Positions 13,147 to 20,968 of a stretch of 22,230 nucleotides of DNA are shown here, piece after piece (positions within the stretch are counted from its first letter, which is position 1; every line of letters begins with the position of its first letter). Under the pieces are notes generated by a model. That model was given only the letters and a program-made list of their open reading frames with translations. It was not told the origin of the DNA and made no database searches. The translations under genes and the position numbers were made by a program. This stretch comes from CAZOWW01 sp964583765 (GTDB lineage: Bacteria > Actinomycetota > Actinomycetes > Actinomycetales > Kineosporiaceae). The stretch covers positions 1 to 22,230 of the forward strand of contig CAZOWW010000100.1 of the NCBI GenBank assembly GCA_964583765.1, in the 5' to 3' direction.

Positions 13147-15510
13147 TCAGTGACGCAGTGGGATCCGCTGGTGGAGCCGGCGCAGCGGGCCGGGGGCCCA
13201 CCAGTTCCAGTCGCCGAGCAGGGTCATCGTGGCCGGGACGAGCAGCATCCGCACCAGGGTCGCGTCGATGGTCACCGCCGCGGCCAGCGCCACCCCCGTC
13301 TCCTTGATGACCAGGAGCTTGCCGGCGGTGAACCCGGCGAAGACCACGACCACGATGAGCGCGGCCGAGGTGATGATCCGCCCGGAGCGCTGCAACCCCT
13401 GCCGGACGGCGGCGTCACTGTCCAGGCCCGCGAGGTGGAACTCGTTCACGCGGGAGAGCAGGAAGACCTCGTAGTCCATGGCCAGCCCGAAGCCGAACGC
13501 GAGCACCAGGGCCGGGATCGAGGTCTCCACCGCGCCGACCGAGGTGAAACCGATCAGGTGTTCCAGGTGCCCCCACTGGAACACCCAGACGAGGACGCCG
13601 AAGCAGGCGCCGAGCGAGACCAGGTTGAGCAGCAGCGCCTTCAGCGGCAGCAGCACGGACCCGGTCATCAGGAAGAGGAGCACGAAGGTGGCCAGGGCCA
13701 CCACGCCTGCGGCCACCGGGATGCGGTCCTGCCAGGCGTCGATGAAGTCGACGAGGAGCGGGGTCGACCCGGTGACCCAGATCCGGAAGCCGGGCCGGTC
13801 GGCGCGGATCTCGCGGACCACGCGTCGTGCGGTGTCCGAGGCGGCGCCGCCGGCGGGGTGCACCTGTAGCACGACGACCTGACCGGTCTCGGGGGAGTAC
13901 TGGCGTTGGGGCGCGTCGACGCCGAGGACACCGGGCAGGGCACGGACCGATCCGGCCCAGGCGGTGACCTGGACGGGATCGGCATGGGTGACCACGGTGA
14001 TCGGTGCCCGGTTCTGGCCGACGAACCGCTGGTCCAGGGCGTCGAAGAGCTGCCGTTGAGGGGCCGAGACGGGTAGCAGCTGCTGGCCCGAGGAGGTGAG
14101 CCGAATGCCCAGCGCGGGGACGGCGGCGCCCAGGAGCAGGGCGGACACCCCGAGGGCCACCAGCAGCGGGCGGCGCTGCACGAGCCCGGCCAGCCGGGAG
14201 AAGGCGCCGTGCTCGGGGGAGATCTCCCCGAACCGGCGCAGCAGGGCGAACCGGAAGAGCATCCCCGGACGGGCCATCCGCCGTCCGGCGAGGGCGATGC
14301 AGGCCGGCACCAGGGTCAGCGCCACGAGCAGGGCGACGAGCACGGCGCTGACCCCGGCTGCCCCGACCGCCTTGAGGAAACTGGACTGGAAGGTCATCAG
14401 GCCGGCGAGGCTGATCGTCACGGTGACGGCGCTGAAGGCGACGGTGCGCCCGGCCGAGGCCATGGTGCGTCCCAGGCAGGCCTGCACGTCCGCCTGCGTG
14501 GGGTCCTGGCCGGCGGTCACGCCGGTGCGGCGCAGCTCCTCACGGAACCGGCTCACCATGAGCAGTCCGTAGTCGATGCACAGGCCCAGGCAGAGCACCG
14601 TGACCACGTTGACGACCGAGGCGTCCAGGTCGATGGCGTAGGAGAAGCCGAGCAGGGTGGCCAGCGACCCGCCGATCGCGGCCACGGCCCCGACCAGGGG
14701 CAGGCCCGCGGCGATGAACCCGCCGAAGACGACGATCATCAGGGCGAGACTGACCGGCAGGGCGATACCCTCCCCGATCTCCAGGTCGGCCCGGACCTGG
14801 TGGGTGATCTGGTGGAAGATCGCCGTGTGGCCGCCCACGATCACGTGGGAGCCGGGCGCCGCCGTCCGCAGGCGTGCCGCCACGGCGTCCAGGTGCGTGC
14901 TGACGCCTGCCTCGTCGGCGGAGGAGTCGGTGGAGGACAGGCCTTCGCGGACCGCGACCGCGACCAGCACCGCCCGGCCGTCGGTGGAGACCATCGCGCG
15001 GGCACGCGGGTCCGGCACGGTGCCGCGCACCAGGTAGGGGTCGAGCACGGTGGCGACCCCCGGCAGAGCGACGAGCTCGCTGCGGGCCTGGCTCACGAGC
15101 GCGGCCAACTGCGGGGACCGGGGGTCCACCTGGTCGGCGAGGAGGTAGACGATCGGCCCGTTCGGGGTGCTCCGGTTCAGGAGGTCGAGGCCGCTGTGGC
15201 TCTCCCCGGGAACCGAGGGCGAGCCGGAGCTGAGCCGGGCGAACAACCCGTCGCCGGTGACCCCGCCCAGTGCGGTGCCGAAGGCGAGCAGCACGAGGAC
15301 CAGCCACGTGCCGGCGACCCAGCGTCGGCGTCGCGCGATCAGCTCACCGGTCCGCTGGAGGAACCCGGGCCCGTCGTCGTCCCCGGTCGGGGTCCGGCCC
15401 GGAGCGGCTCCGTCGCCCCCCGCGCGGAGGGTGCCGCCCGGGGAGAACGCGGAGGAGGTCGGGGCGGGGAACTCCCGTTCGTCGGCACCGGTCATCGCGC
15501 GATCCGTCAC
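13147..15510 (-). CDS. MMPL/RND-type membrane exporter
   Basis: A large inner-membrane transporter, 787 residues, probably driven by the proton gradient; MMPL relatives export lipids, drugs or other amphipathic compounds, and the substrate is unknown here. Two similar halves are seen. Half one has TM1 (about 64-83), an extracytoplasmic loop (84-245) and a helix bundle (about 246-410). Half two has TM7 (about 448-468), a loop (469-595) and a helix bundle (596-765). Each bundle carries the Asp-Tyr pair of MmpL proton relays: Asp313-Tyr314 (LCIDYGLLMVSRFREE) and Asp679-Tyr680 (LAMDYEVFLLSRVNEF). Start GTG 15510 is chosen because GGGAGG lies 8 nt upstream; ATG 15495 is the alternative. Its start is 17 bp from that of the divergent rarA. 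No adjacent regulator or polyketide/lipid gene points to a substrate. Confidence 0.94.
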   Translation of the reverse strand: MTDRAMTGADEREFPAPTSSAFSPGGTLRAGGDGAAPGRTPTGDDDGPGFLQRTGELIARRRRWVAGTWLVLVLLAFGTALGGVTGDGLFARLSSGSPSVPGESHSGLDLLNRSTPNGPIVYLLADQVDPRSPQLAALVSQARSELVALPGVATVLDPYLVRGTVPDPRARAMVSTDGRAVLVAVAVREGLSSTDSSADEAGVSTHLDAVAARLRTAAPGSHVIVGGHTAIFHQITHQVRADLEIGEGIALPVSLALMIVVFGGFIAAGLPLVGAVAAIGGSLATLLGFSYAIDLDASVVNVVTVLCLGLCIDYGLLMVSRFREELRRTGVTAGQDPTQADVQACLGRTMASAGRTVAFSAVTVTISLAGLMTFQSSFLKAVGAAGVSAVLVALLVALTLVPACIALAGRRMARPGMLFRFALLRRFGEISPEHGAFSRLAGLVQRRPLLVALGVSALLLGAAVPALGIRLTSSGQQLLPVSAPQRQLFDALDQRFVGQNRAPITVVTHADPVQVTAWAGSVRALPGVLGVDAPQRQYSPETGQVVVLQVHPAGGAASDTARRVVREIRADRPGFRIWVTGSTPLLVDFIDAWQDRIPVAAGVVALATFVLLFLMTGSVLLPLKALLLNLVSLGACFGVLVWVFQWGHLEHLIGFTSVGAVETSIPALVLAFGFGLAMDYEVFLLSRVNEFHLAGLDSDAAVRQGLQRSGRIITSAALIVVVVFAGFTAGKLLVIKETGVALAAAVTIDATLVRMLLVPATMTLLGDWNWWAPGPLRRLHQRIPLRH

Positions 15511-15515
15511 GGCGT

Positions 15516-15521
15516 TAGCCT
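15516..15521 (+). promoter_or_regulatory. -10 box of a probably leaderless rarA transcript
   Basis: TAGCCT ends 6 nt before GTG 15528 with no Shine-Dalgarno for rarA in the gap. On the other strand the same bases hold the GGGAGG ribosome-binding site of the MMPL gene (15519-15524), so one 17-bp spacer serves both genes. Confidence 0.55.
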
Positions 15522-15527
15522 CCCAGG

Positions 15528-17087
15528 GTGAGCGATCTGTTCGGCGGCGACCCCGACCACCTGGACGGGGCCGTGGGGGCGGGGGCGGGACCGCGGCCAC
15601 CCCTGGCCGTGCGGATGCGCCCGCGCACCCTGGACGAACTGCTCGGACAGGACCATCTGCTGGCGCCCGGATCGCCGCTGCGGCGACTCGTCGAGGGCGG
15701 GGACGGCGTGGCGGGCCCGACCTCCGTGGTGCTGTGGGGGCCGCCCGGGACGGGCAAGACGACCTTGGCACATGTGCTCTCCCGGGGGACGGGACGCCGA
15801 TTCGTGGAGCTGTCCGCGGTGACCGCGGGAGTGCGCGACGTCCGCCGGGTGATGGACGACTCGCGGGACCGTCGGGACCTGCACGGGGTGCGGACGATCC
15901 TGTTCCTGGACGAGATCCATCGGTTCACCAAGGCGCAGCAGGATGCGCTGCTGCCGGGGGTGGAGAACCGGTGGGTCGTGCTCGTCGCCGCGACCACCGA
16001 GAACCCGTCCTTCTCCGTGGTCGCGCCGCTGCTCTCGCGCTCGCTCATGGTCACGCTGCGCGCGCTCACCGAGGCGGACCTGGCCCGGCTGCTCGACCGG
16101 GCGGTGGACGACCCACGAGGCCTGGCCGGGGAGGTGCGGCTGGACCCGGCGGCGCGTGACCACCTGGTGCGGCTCTCCGGCGGGGACGCGCGCCGGGCAC
16201 TCACCGCCCTGGAGGCCGCGGCCGGGGTGGCCCTGGACTCGGCGGTCGCGGCGACCTCGCTCGAACACGGTGACGCACTCGAACCGGGTGACGCACCCCC
16301 GGAGATCGCGCCGGCGGAGGAGCCGGGCGGGCTGTCCGGGGAGCCGGCTGAAGGGTCCGGGGAGCCGGGCGGGCCGTCCGGGGCGCCGGCTGAAGGGTCC
16401 GGGGAGTCGGGCGAGGGGACCGCGGTACGGGGCTCGGGCCCTGTGATGATCGATCTGTCCGCCGCCGAGCGGGCGATGGACCGGGCCGTCGTCCGGTACG
16501 ACCGTGAGGGCGATCAGCACTACGACATCGCCAGTGCCTTCATCAAGTCCATGCGGGGCTCGGACGTCGACGCCGCCCTGCACTACCTCGCCCGCATGCT
16601 CCAGGCAGGGGAGGACCCGCGGTTCGTCGCGCGCCGCATCATGATCGCGTCGAGCGAGGACGTCGGCATGGCCGATCCCACCGCGCTCGCGACGGCGGTC
16701 GCCGCGGCCCAGGCCGTGCAGCTGGTGGGCATGCCCGAGGCCCGGATCATCCTGTCCCAGGCGGTGATCCACGTGAGTCTGGCGCCCAAGTCGAACGCCG
16801 CGGTGGTCGCCGTGGACGCGGCGCTCGGGGACGTGCGCTCCGGTCTGGGCGGGGCGGTGCCGTCACCTCTGCGGGACGCGCACTACCCGGGTGCGGCGCG
16901 CCTGGGACACGGTCGCGGTTACCGCTACGCGCACGACGATCCCCGGGGCGTCGTCGCCCAGCAGTACGCCCCGGACGACCTCGTCGACCGGCAGTACTAC
17001 CGGCCGTCCGGGCACGGTCTGGAACGCGAGCTCGCCGTTCGCTGGGCCCGCCTCCGGGCGGCGCTCGGACGTGGGCGTCCCGGGTGA
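15528..17087 (+). CDS. rarA: Replication-associated recombination protein A (RarA/MgsA-type AAA ATPase)
   Basis: An AAA+ clamp-loader-like ATPase that acts at stalled replication forks. The 519-residue product has PLAVRMRPRTLDELLGQDHLL at the N-terminus, Walker A GPPGTGKTT (71-79), Walker B ILFLDEIHR (124-132), sensor 1 ATTENPSF (155-162), an arginine-finger region LLSRS (168-172), and the C-terminal tetramerisation part (YDIASAFIKSMRGSDVDAALHYLARML, RFVARRIMIASSEDVG, ALGDVRSG). Usual RarA length is about 430-460. The excess here is a Gly/Glu/Pro/Ser-rich insertion at about residues 240-305, between the ATPase lid and the C-terminal domain, partly made of tandem repeats. GTG 15528 is chosen because MSDLF is a typical start and a TANNNT box sits 6 nt ahead. 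A 9-bp hairpin follows the stop. Confidence 0.95.
   Translation: MSDLFGGDPDHLDGAVGAGAGPRPPLAVRMRPRTLDELLGQDHLLAPGSPLRRLVEGGDGVAGPTSVVLWGPPGTGKTTLAHVLSRGTGRRFVELSAVTAGVRDVRRVMDDSRDRRDLHGVRTILFLDEIHRFTKAQQDALLPGVENRWVVLVAATTENPSFSVVAPLLSRSLMVTLRALTEADLARLLDRAVDDPRGLAGEVRLDPAARDHLVRLSGGDARRALTALEAAAGVALDSAVAATSLEHGDALEPGDAPPEIAPAEEPGGLSGEPAEGSGEPGGPSGAPAEGSGESGEGTAVRGSGPVMIDLSAAERAMDRAVVRYDREGDQHYDIASAFIKSMRGSDVDAALHYLARMLQAGEDPRFVARRIMIASSEDVGMADPTALATAVAAAQAVQLVGMPEARIILSQAVIHVSLAPKSNAAVVAVDAALGDVRSGLGGAVPSPLRDAHYPGAARLGHGRGYRYAHDDPRGVVAQQYAPDDLVDRQYYRPSGHGLERELAVRWARLRAALGRGRPG
16260..16295 (+). repeat. 18-bp tandem duplication in the rarA insertion
   Basis: CTCGAACACGGTGACGCA (16260-16277) followed by CTCGAACCGGGTGACGCA (16278-16295), two mismatches. 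Encodes LEHGDA-LEPGDA at the start of the RarA-specific linker. Confidence 0.85.
16320..16414 (+). repeat. 42-bp tandem repeat in the rarA insertion
   Basis: Two copies of a 42-bp unit (16320-16361, 16362-16403) differing at few positions, then the first bases of a third (GAGTCGGGCGA). Encodes EPGGLSGEPAEGSG and EPGGPSGAPAEGSG. The unit is a multiple of 3 and keeps the frame. Confidence 0.9.
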
Positions 17088-17128
17088 GCGCCGGCCGTCG
17101 AGGCGGGGTTGGGGTGTCCGGCCGGCGC
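17088..17128 (+). terminator. Hairpin directly after rarA
   Basis: A perfect 9-bp stem, GCGCCGGCC (17088-17096) with GGCCGGCGC (17120-17128), around a 23-nt loop, beginning at the base after the rarA stop codon. Plausible terminator without a U-tract. Confidence 0.45.
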
Positions 17129-17187
17129 GTCCGGGCCCGGAGCGGTCCCGCGGGTGCGCCGACGGGAGGTCCGTGGGCAATTCGCGG

Positions 17188-17193
17188 TAGTGT
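17188..17193 (+). promoter_or_regulatory. Probable -10 box for the DUF948 operon
   Basis: TAGTGT (TANNNT) in the 220-bp gap between rarA and the DUF948 gene. Transcription from about 17200 would give a leader of about 108 nt before ATG 17308. No -35 consensus is visible. Confidence 0.35.
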
Positions 17194-17307
17194 CGCCCTA
17201 CGTCCGGGCATGGACCGGAGGAGCCGGTTCGTGCGGCCCGCCGGGAAGCCCCGGATCGCGCCGTGCCACCGCAGCCACCCGAACTCGACGAGGGGCAGAC
17301 CAGGAAG

Positions 17308-17673
17308 ATGTGGGGACACCTCGTAGGAATGATCGCGGCGTGTGCCTTCGCCCTGATCGCGATCGGCCTGGTCTACCCGCTGGTGAAGCTGGGCCGCTTC
17401 TTCGGGCGCCTGAGCACGGCCGTGCAGGAGTTCACCGAGAGCACGCTGCCGCTGTTGGAGGAGGTCACCACGACGGTGGCCACCACGAACGAGCAGCTCG
17501 TGAAGATCGACACCATCACCACCAACGTGGCGCAGGTGTCCACGAACGTCTCGGCCCTGACCAGCCTGTTCGCCGCCACGCTGGGCTCGCCCCTGGTCAA
17601 GGTGGCCGCCTTCAGCTACGGCGTCCGCCAGGCCATGGGACGGCGCCGGGCAGGACGCGGAGGCACCCGGTGA
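17308..17673 (+). CDS. DUF948 family membrane protein
   Basis: A small membrane-anchored protein of unknown function, 121 residues. It has one N-terminal transmembrane helix (about residues 7-27, GMIAACAFALIAIGLVYPLV), then a helical region with heptad-like Val/Leu spacing (about 35-90, LEEVTTTVATTNEQLVKID, TTNVAQVSTNVSAL) and a conserved end, LFAATLGSPLVKVAAFSYGVRQAMGRRR. ATG 17308 is preferred because MWGHLVGMIAACAF aligns with usual DUF948 starts; its ribosome-binding site is poor (AGGAAG directly abuts it), and GTG 17263 is an alternative. The stop overlaps the next start (GTGA, 4 bp), so translation is probably coupled. The family lies just before alaS in many actinobacteria. Confidence 0.88.
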   Translation: MWGHLVGMIAACAFALIAIGLVYPLVKLGRFFGRLSTAVQEFTESTLPLLEEVTTTVATTNEQLVKIDTITTNVAQVSTNVSALTSLFAATLGSPLVKVAAFSYGVRQAMGRRRAGRGGTR

Positions 17674-18035
17674 AGGCGGTCCGGCGGCTCTTCTGGGTGA
17701 CGTTCGGGGCGGCAGCCGGGGTGGCCGCGGTCCGGAAGCTGTCCCAGGTCGCCGAGAGCTACGGCCCGGGAGGGCTCGCCCGCTCCGCCGGCACCACGTG
17801 GCGGGAGTGGTCCGGGGCCGTCCGCGAGGGCATGGCCGAGCGCGAGCACGAACTGCGGGTGGCGTTGGGCGCGGAGCCGGATGCGCCGTCGTCCCCGGAC
17901 GGTGCTGCCGACCACGCCGCGACCTCCCGATCTACCGCGCCCGGGAACCCCCGATCTACCGCGCCCGGCGATGCCCGGGCAACCTTGCCCGGGGACAGCC
18001 GGGCCGCTCGACGCAACGGCCCTCGGCACGCCTGA
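17670..18035 (+). CDS. DUF6167-like small protein
   Basis: A 121-residue protein of unknown function found with DUF948 proteins upstream of alaS in actinobacteria. The N-terminus MKAVRRLFWVTFGAAAGVAAVRKLSQVAE is a short basic start plus a hydrophobic, Ala/Gly-rich helix that may insert in the membrane; WREWSGAVREGMAEREHELRVAL (about residues 48-70) is an amphipathic helix. From about residue 75 on it is low complexity, including three STAPGxxR-like octads (about 87-110) from a 24-bp repeat, and ends in RRNGPRHA. Start GTG 17670 overlaps the DUF948 stop and has GGAGG 7 nt upstream. The family label comes from neighbourhood and the N-terminal pattern. Confidence 0.75.
   Translation: MKAVRRLFWVTFGAAAGVAAVRKLSQVAESYGPGGLARSAGTTWREWSGAVREGMAEREHELRVALGAEPDAPSSPDGAADHAATSRSTAPGNPRSTAPGDARATLPGDSRAARRNGPRHA
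17928..17999 (+). repeat. 24-bp tandem repeat at the 3' end of the DUF6167-like gene
   Basis: Units 17928-17951 and 17952-17975 share CGATCTACCGCGCCCGG; a third, 17976-17999, is diverged. Encodes RSTAPGNP, RSTAPGDA and RATLPGDS. Multiple of 3. Confidence 0.85.
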
Positions 18036-18064
18036 ACCGGTGCCCGGCTCCGGGCCGGGACCGG

Positions 18065-18090
18065 CCTGCTCCTACTCTGGCGGGAGCAGG
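18065..18090 (+). terminator. Hairpin between the DUF6167-like gene and alaS
   Basis: An 8-bp stem, CCTGCTCC (18065-18072) and GGAGCAGG (18083-18090), with a 10-nt loop, 29 nt past the preceding stop. The loop holds TACTCT (18073-18078), which also fits a -10 box, so this may be a promoter/operator for alaS rather than a terminator. Confidence 0.35.
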
Positions 18091-18278
18091 TGGCAGGCAG
18101 GAACACCGCGGACGCAGTCCGTGGCGGCATCTTCCCACCCGGCCGTGCCCCCGGCGAGAACCTCGACCCGCACTGCCCCACGTAGCCCGTACCACCCCAT
18201 GCAGTCGGAGAACGCCCCCGCAGTCGGACATCCCGGCCCGCGGGACCCGACCCCACCGAGACCGGAGGTCCGTGACCC
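18091..18278 (+). other. Possible long leader of alaS
   Basis: No gene is convincing in these 188 bp. If TACTCT at 18073 is the alaS -10, the leader is about 195 nt. It contains GGAC-GCA-GTCC (18110-18120, a short palindrome) and two copies of GCAGTCGGA at 18201 and 18220. I looked for a T-box (TGGNACCGCG) and found only GGAACACCGCGG, which does not match. Confidence 0.3.
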
Positions 18279-20957
18279 ATGGAGACGGCAGAGATCCGCC
18301 GTCGCTGGCTGAGCTTCTTCGAAAGCCGGGGCCACACGGTCGTTCCCAGCGCGCCACTGCTCTACGACGATCCGACGTTGCTGTTCGTGAACGCCGGGAT
18401 GGTGCCGTTCAAGCCCTACTTCCTGGGCCAGGAGACGCCGCCGTACCAGCGGGCCACCAGCGTGCAGAAGTGCGTGCGGACGCTGGACATCGAGGAGGTC
18501 GGCAAGACCACTCGGCACGGCACGTTCTTCCAGATGAACGGCAACTTCTCGTTCGGGGACTACTTCAAGGCCGGTGCCATCGAGCTGGCCTGGGAGCTGA
18601 TCACGAGCCCGGTCTCCGACGGCGGGTTCGGCCTGGACGAGTCGCGGCTGTGGGTGACCGTCTACCACGACGACGACGAGTCGATCGGACTGTGGCGCAA
18701 GCTCACGGGCATGCCGTCCGAGCGCATCGTGCGGCGTGGCATGAAGGACAACTTCTGGTCGATGGGCGTGCCCGGACCGGCGGGGCCCTGCAGCGAGATC
18801 TACATCGACCGCGGCCCGCAGTACGGTCCGGACGGCGGCCCCGAGGTGGACGAGGACCGGTTCCTGGAGTTCTGGAACCTCGTCTTCATGCAGTACGAGC
18901 GGGGTCCCGGGAACGGCAAGGACGACTTCCCGATCCTGGGGGAGCTGCCGGCGAAGAACATCGACACCGGTCTCGGTCTCGAGCGCATGGCCTACCTGCT
19001 GCAGGGGGTGGAGAACCTCTACGAGATCGACGAGGTCTTCCCCGTGGTGCAGCGGGTGGAGGAGCTCGCGGGACGTCGCTACGGTGCCGATCCCGCGGAC
19101 GACGTCCGCCTGCGGGTGGTCGCCGACCACGTGCGCAGCGGCCTCATGCTCATGGGCGACGGCGTCACCCCGGCCAATGAGGCCCGCGGCTACGTGCTGC
19201 GCCGCCTGCTGCGCCGGGCGGTGCGTTCGGTGCGTCTGCTCGGCGTGACCGACCCGGTGCTCGTGGACCTGCTGACCGTCAGCAAGGACCGCATGAAGGG
19301 CTCCTACCCCGAGCTGGAGTCGGAGTTCGCGCGGATCGCCCAGATCGCCGCCGCCGAGGAGGAGGCGTTCCGGCGCACCCTGGAGGCCGGCACCACGATC
19401 CTGGACGTGGCCGTCCGCGAGGCCCGTTCCTCGGGCACCGGAGTGCTCGGCGGGGCGAAGGCCTTCCAGCTGCACGACACGTACGGCTTCCCGATCGATC
19501 TCACCCTCGAGATGGCGGCCGAGCAGGGCCTGGCCGTCGACGAGACGGGCTTCCGCACCCTGATGGCCGAGCAGCGCAACCGTGCCAAGGCGGACGCACG
19601 GGCCAAGAAGACCGGGCACCACGACACCGGTGGCTACCGCGCGGTGGCGGACGCCCTGGCCTGCGCCGTCCAGTTCACCGGGTACGACGAGGTGTCCTCG
19701 ACGGGCCGGGTGGCCGGGCTGCTCGTGGACGGCGCGCCGGTGCCCGCCGCGGGCGACGGGCAGGCCGTGGAGATCGTGCTGGACCGCACGCCCTTCTACG
19801 CCGAGAGCGGCGGCCAACTGGCCGATCGCGGTCGCATCGAGCTGGACGGCGCGGTGCTGGAGGTCGTGGACGTCCAGTCGCCGATCTCCGGGCTCACCGT
19901 GCACCGGGCCCGCGTGCTCTCCGGTGAGGTACGGGCCGGGGACGAGGCCCACGCCCTGGTCGACGTCGAGCGGCGCAAGGCGATCAGCCGGGCGCACACC
20001 GCCACGCACATGGTGCACCAGGCCATCCGCGAGGCCCTCGGCGAGACGGCCACCCAGGCGGGTTCGGAGAACTCGCCCGGGCGCTTCCGGTTCGACTTCC
20101 ACGCCGCCTCCGCGGTGCCCGTGAGCGTGCTGCGGGACGTCGAGGCACGGGTGAACGTGCTCCTGGCCGAGGACCTCGAGGTCCGGGCCGAGGTGATGAC
20201 CCAGCAGGAGGCGCGTGCGACCGGGGCGATGGCGCTCTTCGGCGAGAAGTACGGCGACCGGGTGCGGGTGGTCTCCATCGGCGACTGGAGCCGCGAGCTC
20301 TGCGGCGGGACACACACCCAGCGATCCGGACAGCTGGGCATGGTGAAGCTGCTCGGCGAGGGATCGATCGGCTCCGGCGTGCGCCGGGTCGAGGCCCTGG
20401 TCGGGGCGGACGCCTACGCCTTCTCGGCGACCGAGCACGTGCTGGTCTCCCAGCTGTCGGACAGCCTCAAGGTCCGCCCCGAGGAGCTGCCCACCCGGGT
20501 GGCCGGCCTGGTCGCCCAGCTCAAGGACGCCCAGAAGGAGATCGACCGGTTCCGGGCCGAGCAGGTGCTGGCGGCCGCGGCCCGCCTGGCCGGCGCCGCG
20601 GTGGACACCTACGGCGTGAACGTGGTCACCCACGACGCGGGCCCGGCCAACGCCGAGGACCTGCGCAGCCTGGCGCTGGACGTGCGGGGCCGGCTTGCTC
20701 CGCAACGGCCGGCCGTGGTCGCCGTGGCCGGGGCCGCGAAGGAACGGCCCATGGTCGTGGTCGCGATCAACGACGAGGCCCGCCGGTGGGGTCTGCGGGC
20801 CGGGGAACTGGCCAAGGAGGCCTCGGGCGTGCTCGGGGGCGGCGGGGGCGGCAAGGACGACGTCGCCCAGGGTGGTGGCACGGACCTGACCAAGGTCGGC
20901 GAGGCGCTGCGGCGTGTCGAGGCCGCGGTCGCAGCCCGTGTGACCTCCGTCCGCTGA
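18279..20957 (+). CDS. alaS: Alanyl-tRNA synthetase
   Basis: Charges tRNA(Ala) and clears mischarged Ser/Gly-tRNA(Ala). The 892-residue length is normal. Domains in order: class II catalytic core (about 1-250: FFESRGHTVVPSAPLL, TRHGTFFQMNGNFSFGDY motif 2, GLGLERMAYLLQG motif 3), tRNA-recognition helices (about 250-460), a beta-barrel (about 460-560), the editing domain with zinc ligands His573 and His577 (HTATH) and Cys675 and His679 (CGGTH), and the C-Ala domain (about 770-892) with its Gly-rich GGGGGGKDDVAQGGG loop near 853-867. ATG 18279 has GGAGGT about 9 nt upstream. It heads an alaS-ruvX-mltG unit: 11 bp to ruvX, then an 8-bp overlap to mltG. Confidence 0.98.
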   Translation: METAEIRRRWLSFFESRGHTVVPSAPLLYDDPTLLFVNAGMVPFKPYFLGQETPPYQRATSVQKCVRTLDIEEVGKTTRHGTFFQMNGNFSFGDYFKAGAIELAWELITSPVSDGGFGLDESRLWVTVYHDDDESIGLWRKLTGMPSERIVRRGMKDNFWSMGVPGPAGPCSEIYIDRGPQYGPDGGPEVDEDRFLEFWNLVFMQYERGPGNGKDDFPILGELPAKNIDTGLGLERMAYLLQGVENLYEIDEVFPVVQRVEELAGRRYGADPADDVRLRVVADHVRSGLMLMGDGVTPANEARGYVLRRLLRRAVRSVRLLGVTDPVLVDLLTVSKDRMKGSYPELESEFARIAQIAAAEEEAFRRTLEAGTTILDVAVREARSSGTGVLGGAKAFQLHDTYGFPIDLTLEMAAEQGLAVDETGFRTLMAEQRNRAKADARAKKTGHHDTGGYRAVADALACAVQFTGYDEVSSTGRVAGLLVDGAPVPAAGDGQAVEIVLDRTPFYAESGGQLADRGRIELDGAVLEVVDVQSPISGLTVHRARVLSGEVRAGDEAHALVDVERRKAISRAHTATHMVHQAIREALGETATQAGSENSPGRFRFDFHAASAVPVSVLRDVEARVNVLLAEDLEVRAEVMTQQEARATGAMALFGEKYGDRVRVVSIGDWSRELCGGTHTQRSGQLGMVKLLGEGSIGSGVRRVEALVGADAYAFSATEHVLVSQLSDSLKVRPEELPTRVAGLVAQLKDAQKEIDRFRAEQVLAAAARLAGAAVDTYGVNVVTHDAGPANAEDLRSLALDVRGRLAPQRPAVVAVAGAAKERPMVVVAINDEARRWGLRAGELAKEASGVLGGGGGGKDDVAQGGGTDLTKVGEALRRVEAAVAARVTSVR

Positions 20958-20968
20958 CCGGCAACGGC

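Noticed and set aside
17210..17326. Small open frame starting at ATG 17210 behind the TAGTGT box
   Set aside because: About 38 codons of Arg/Pro-rich sequence, no Shine-Dalgarno, and it overlaps the DUF948 start in another frame.
18091..18278. T-box riboswitch in the alaS leader
   Set aside because: GGAACACCGCGG does not match the T-box core TGGNACCGCG, and no specifier stem or terminator/antiterminator pair was found.
18072..20705. 877-codon open frame antisense to alaS
   Set aside because: Shadow of alaS; no family motifs, and codon bias belongs to the alaS strand.
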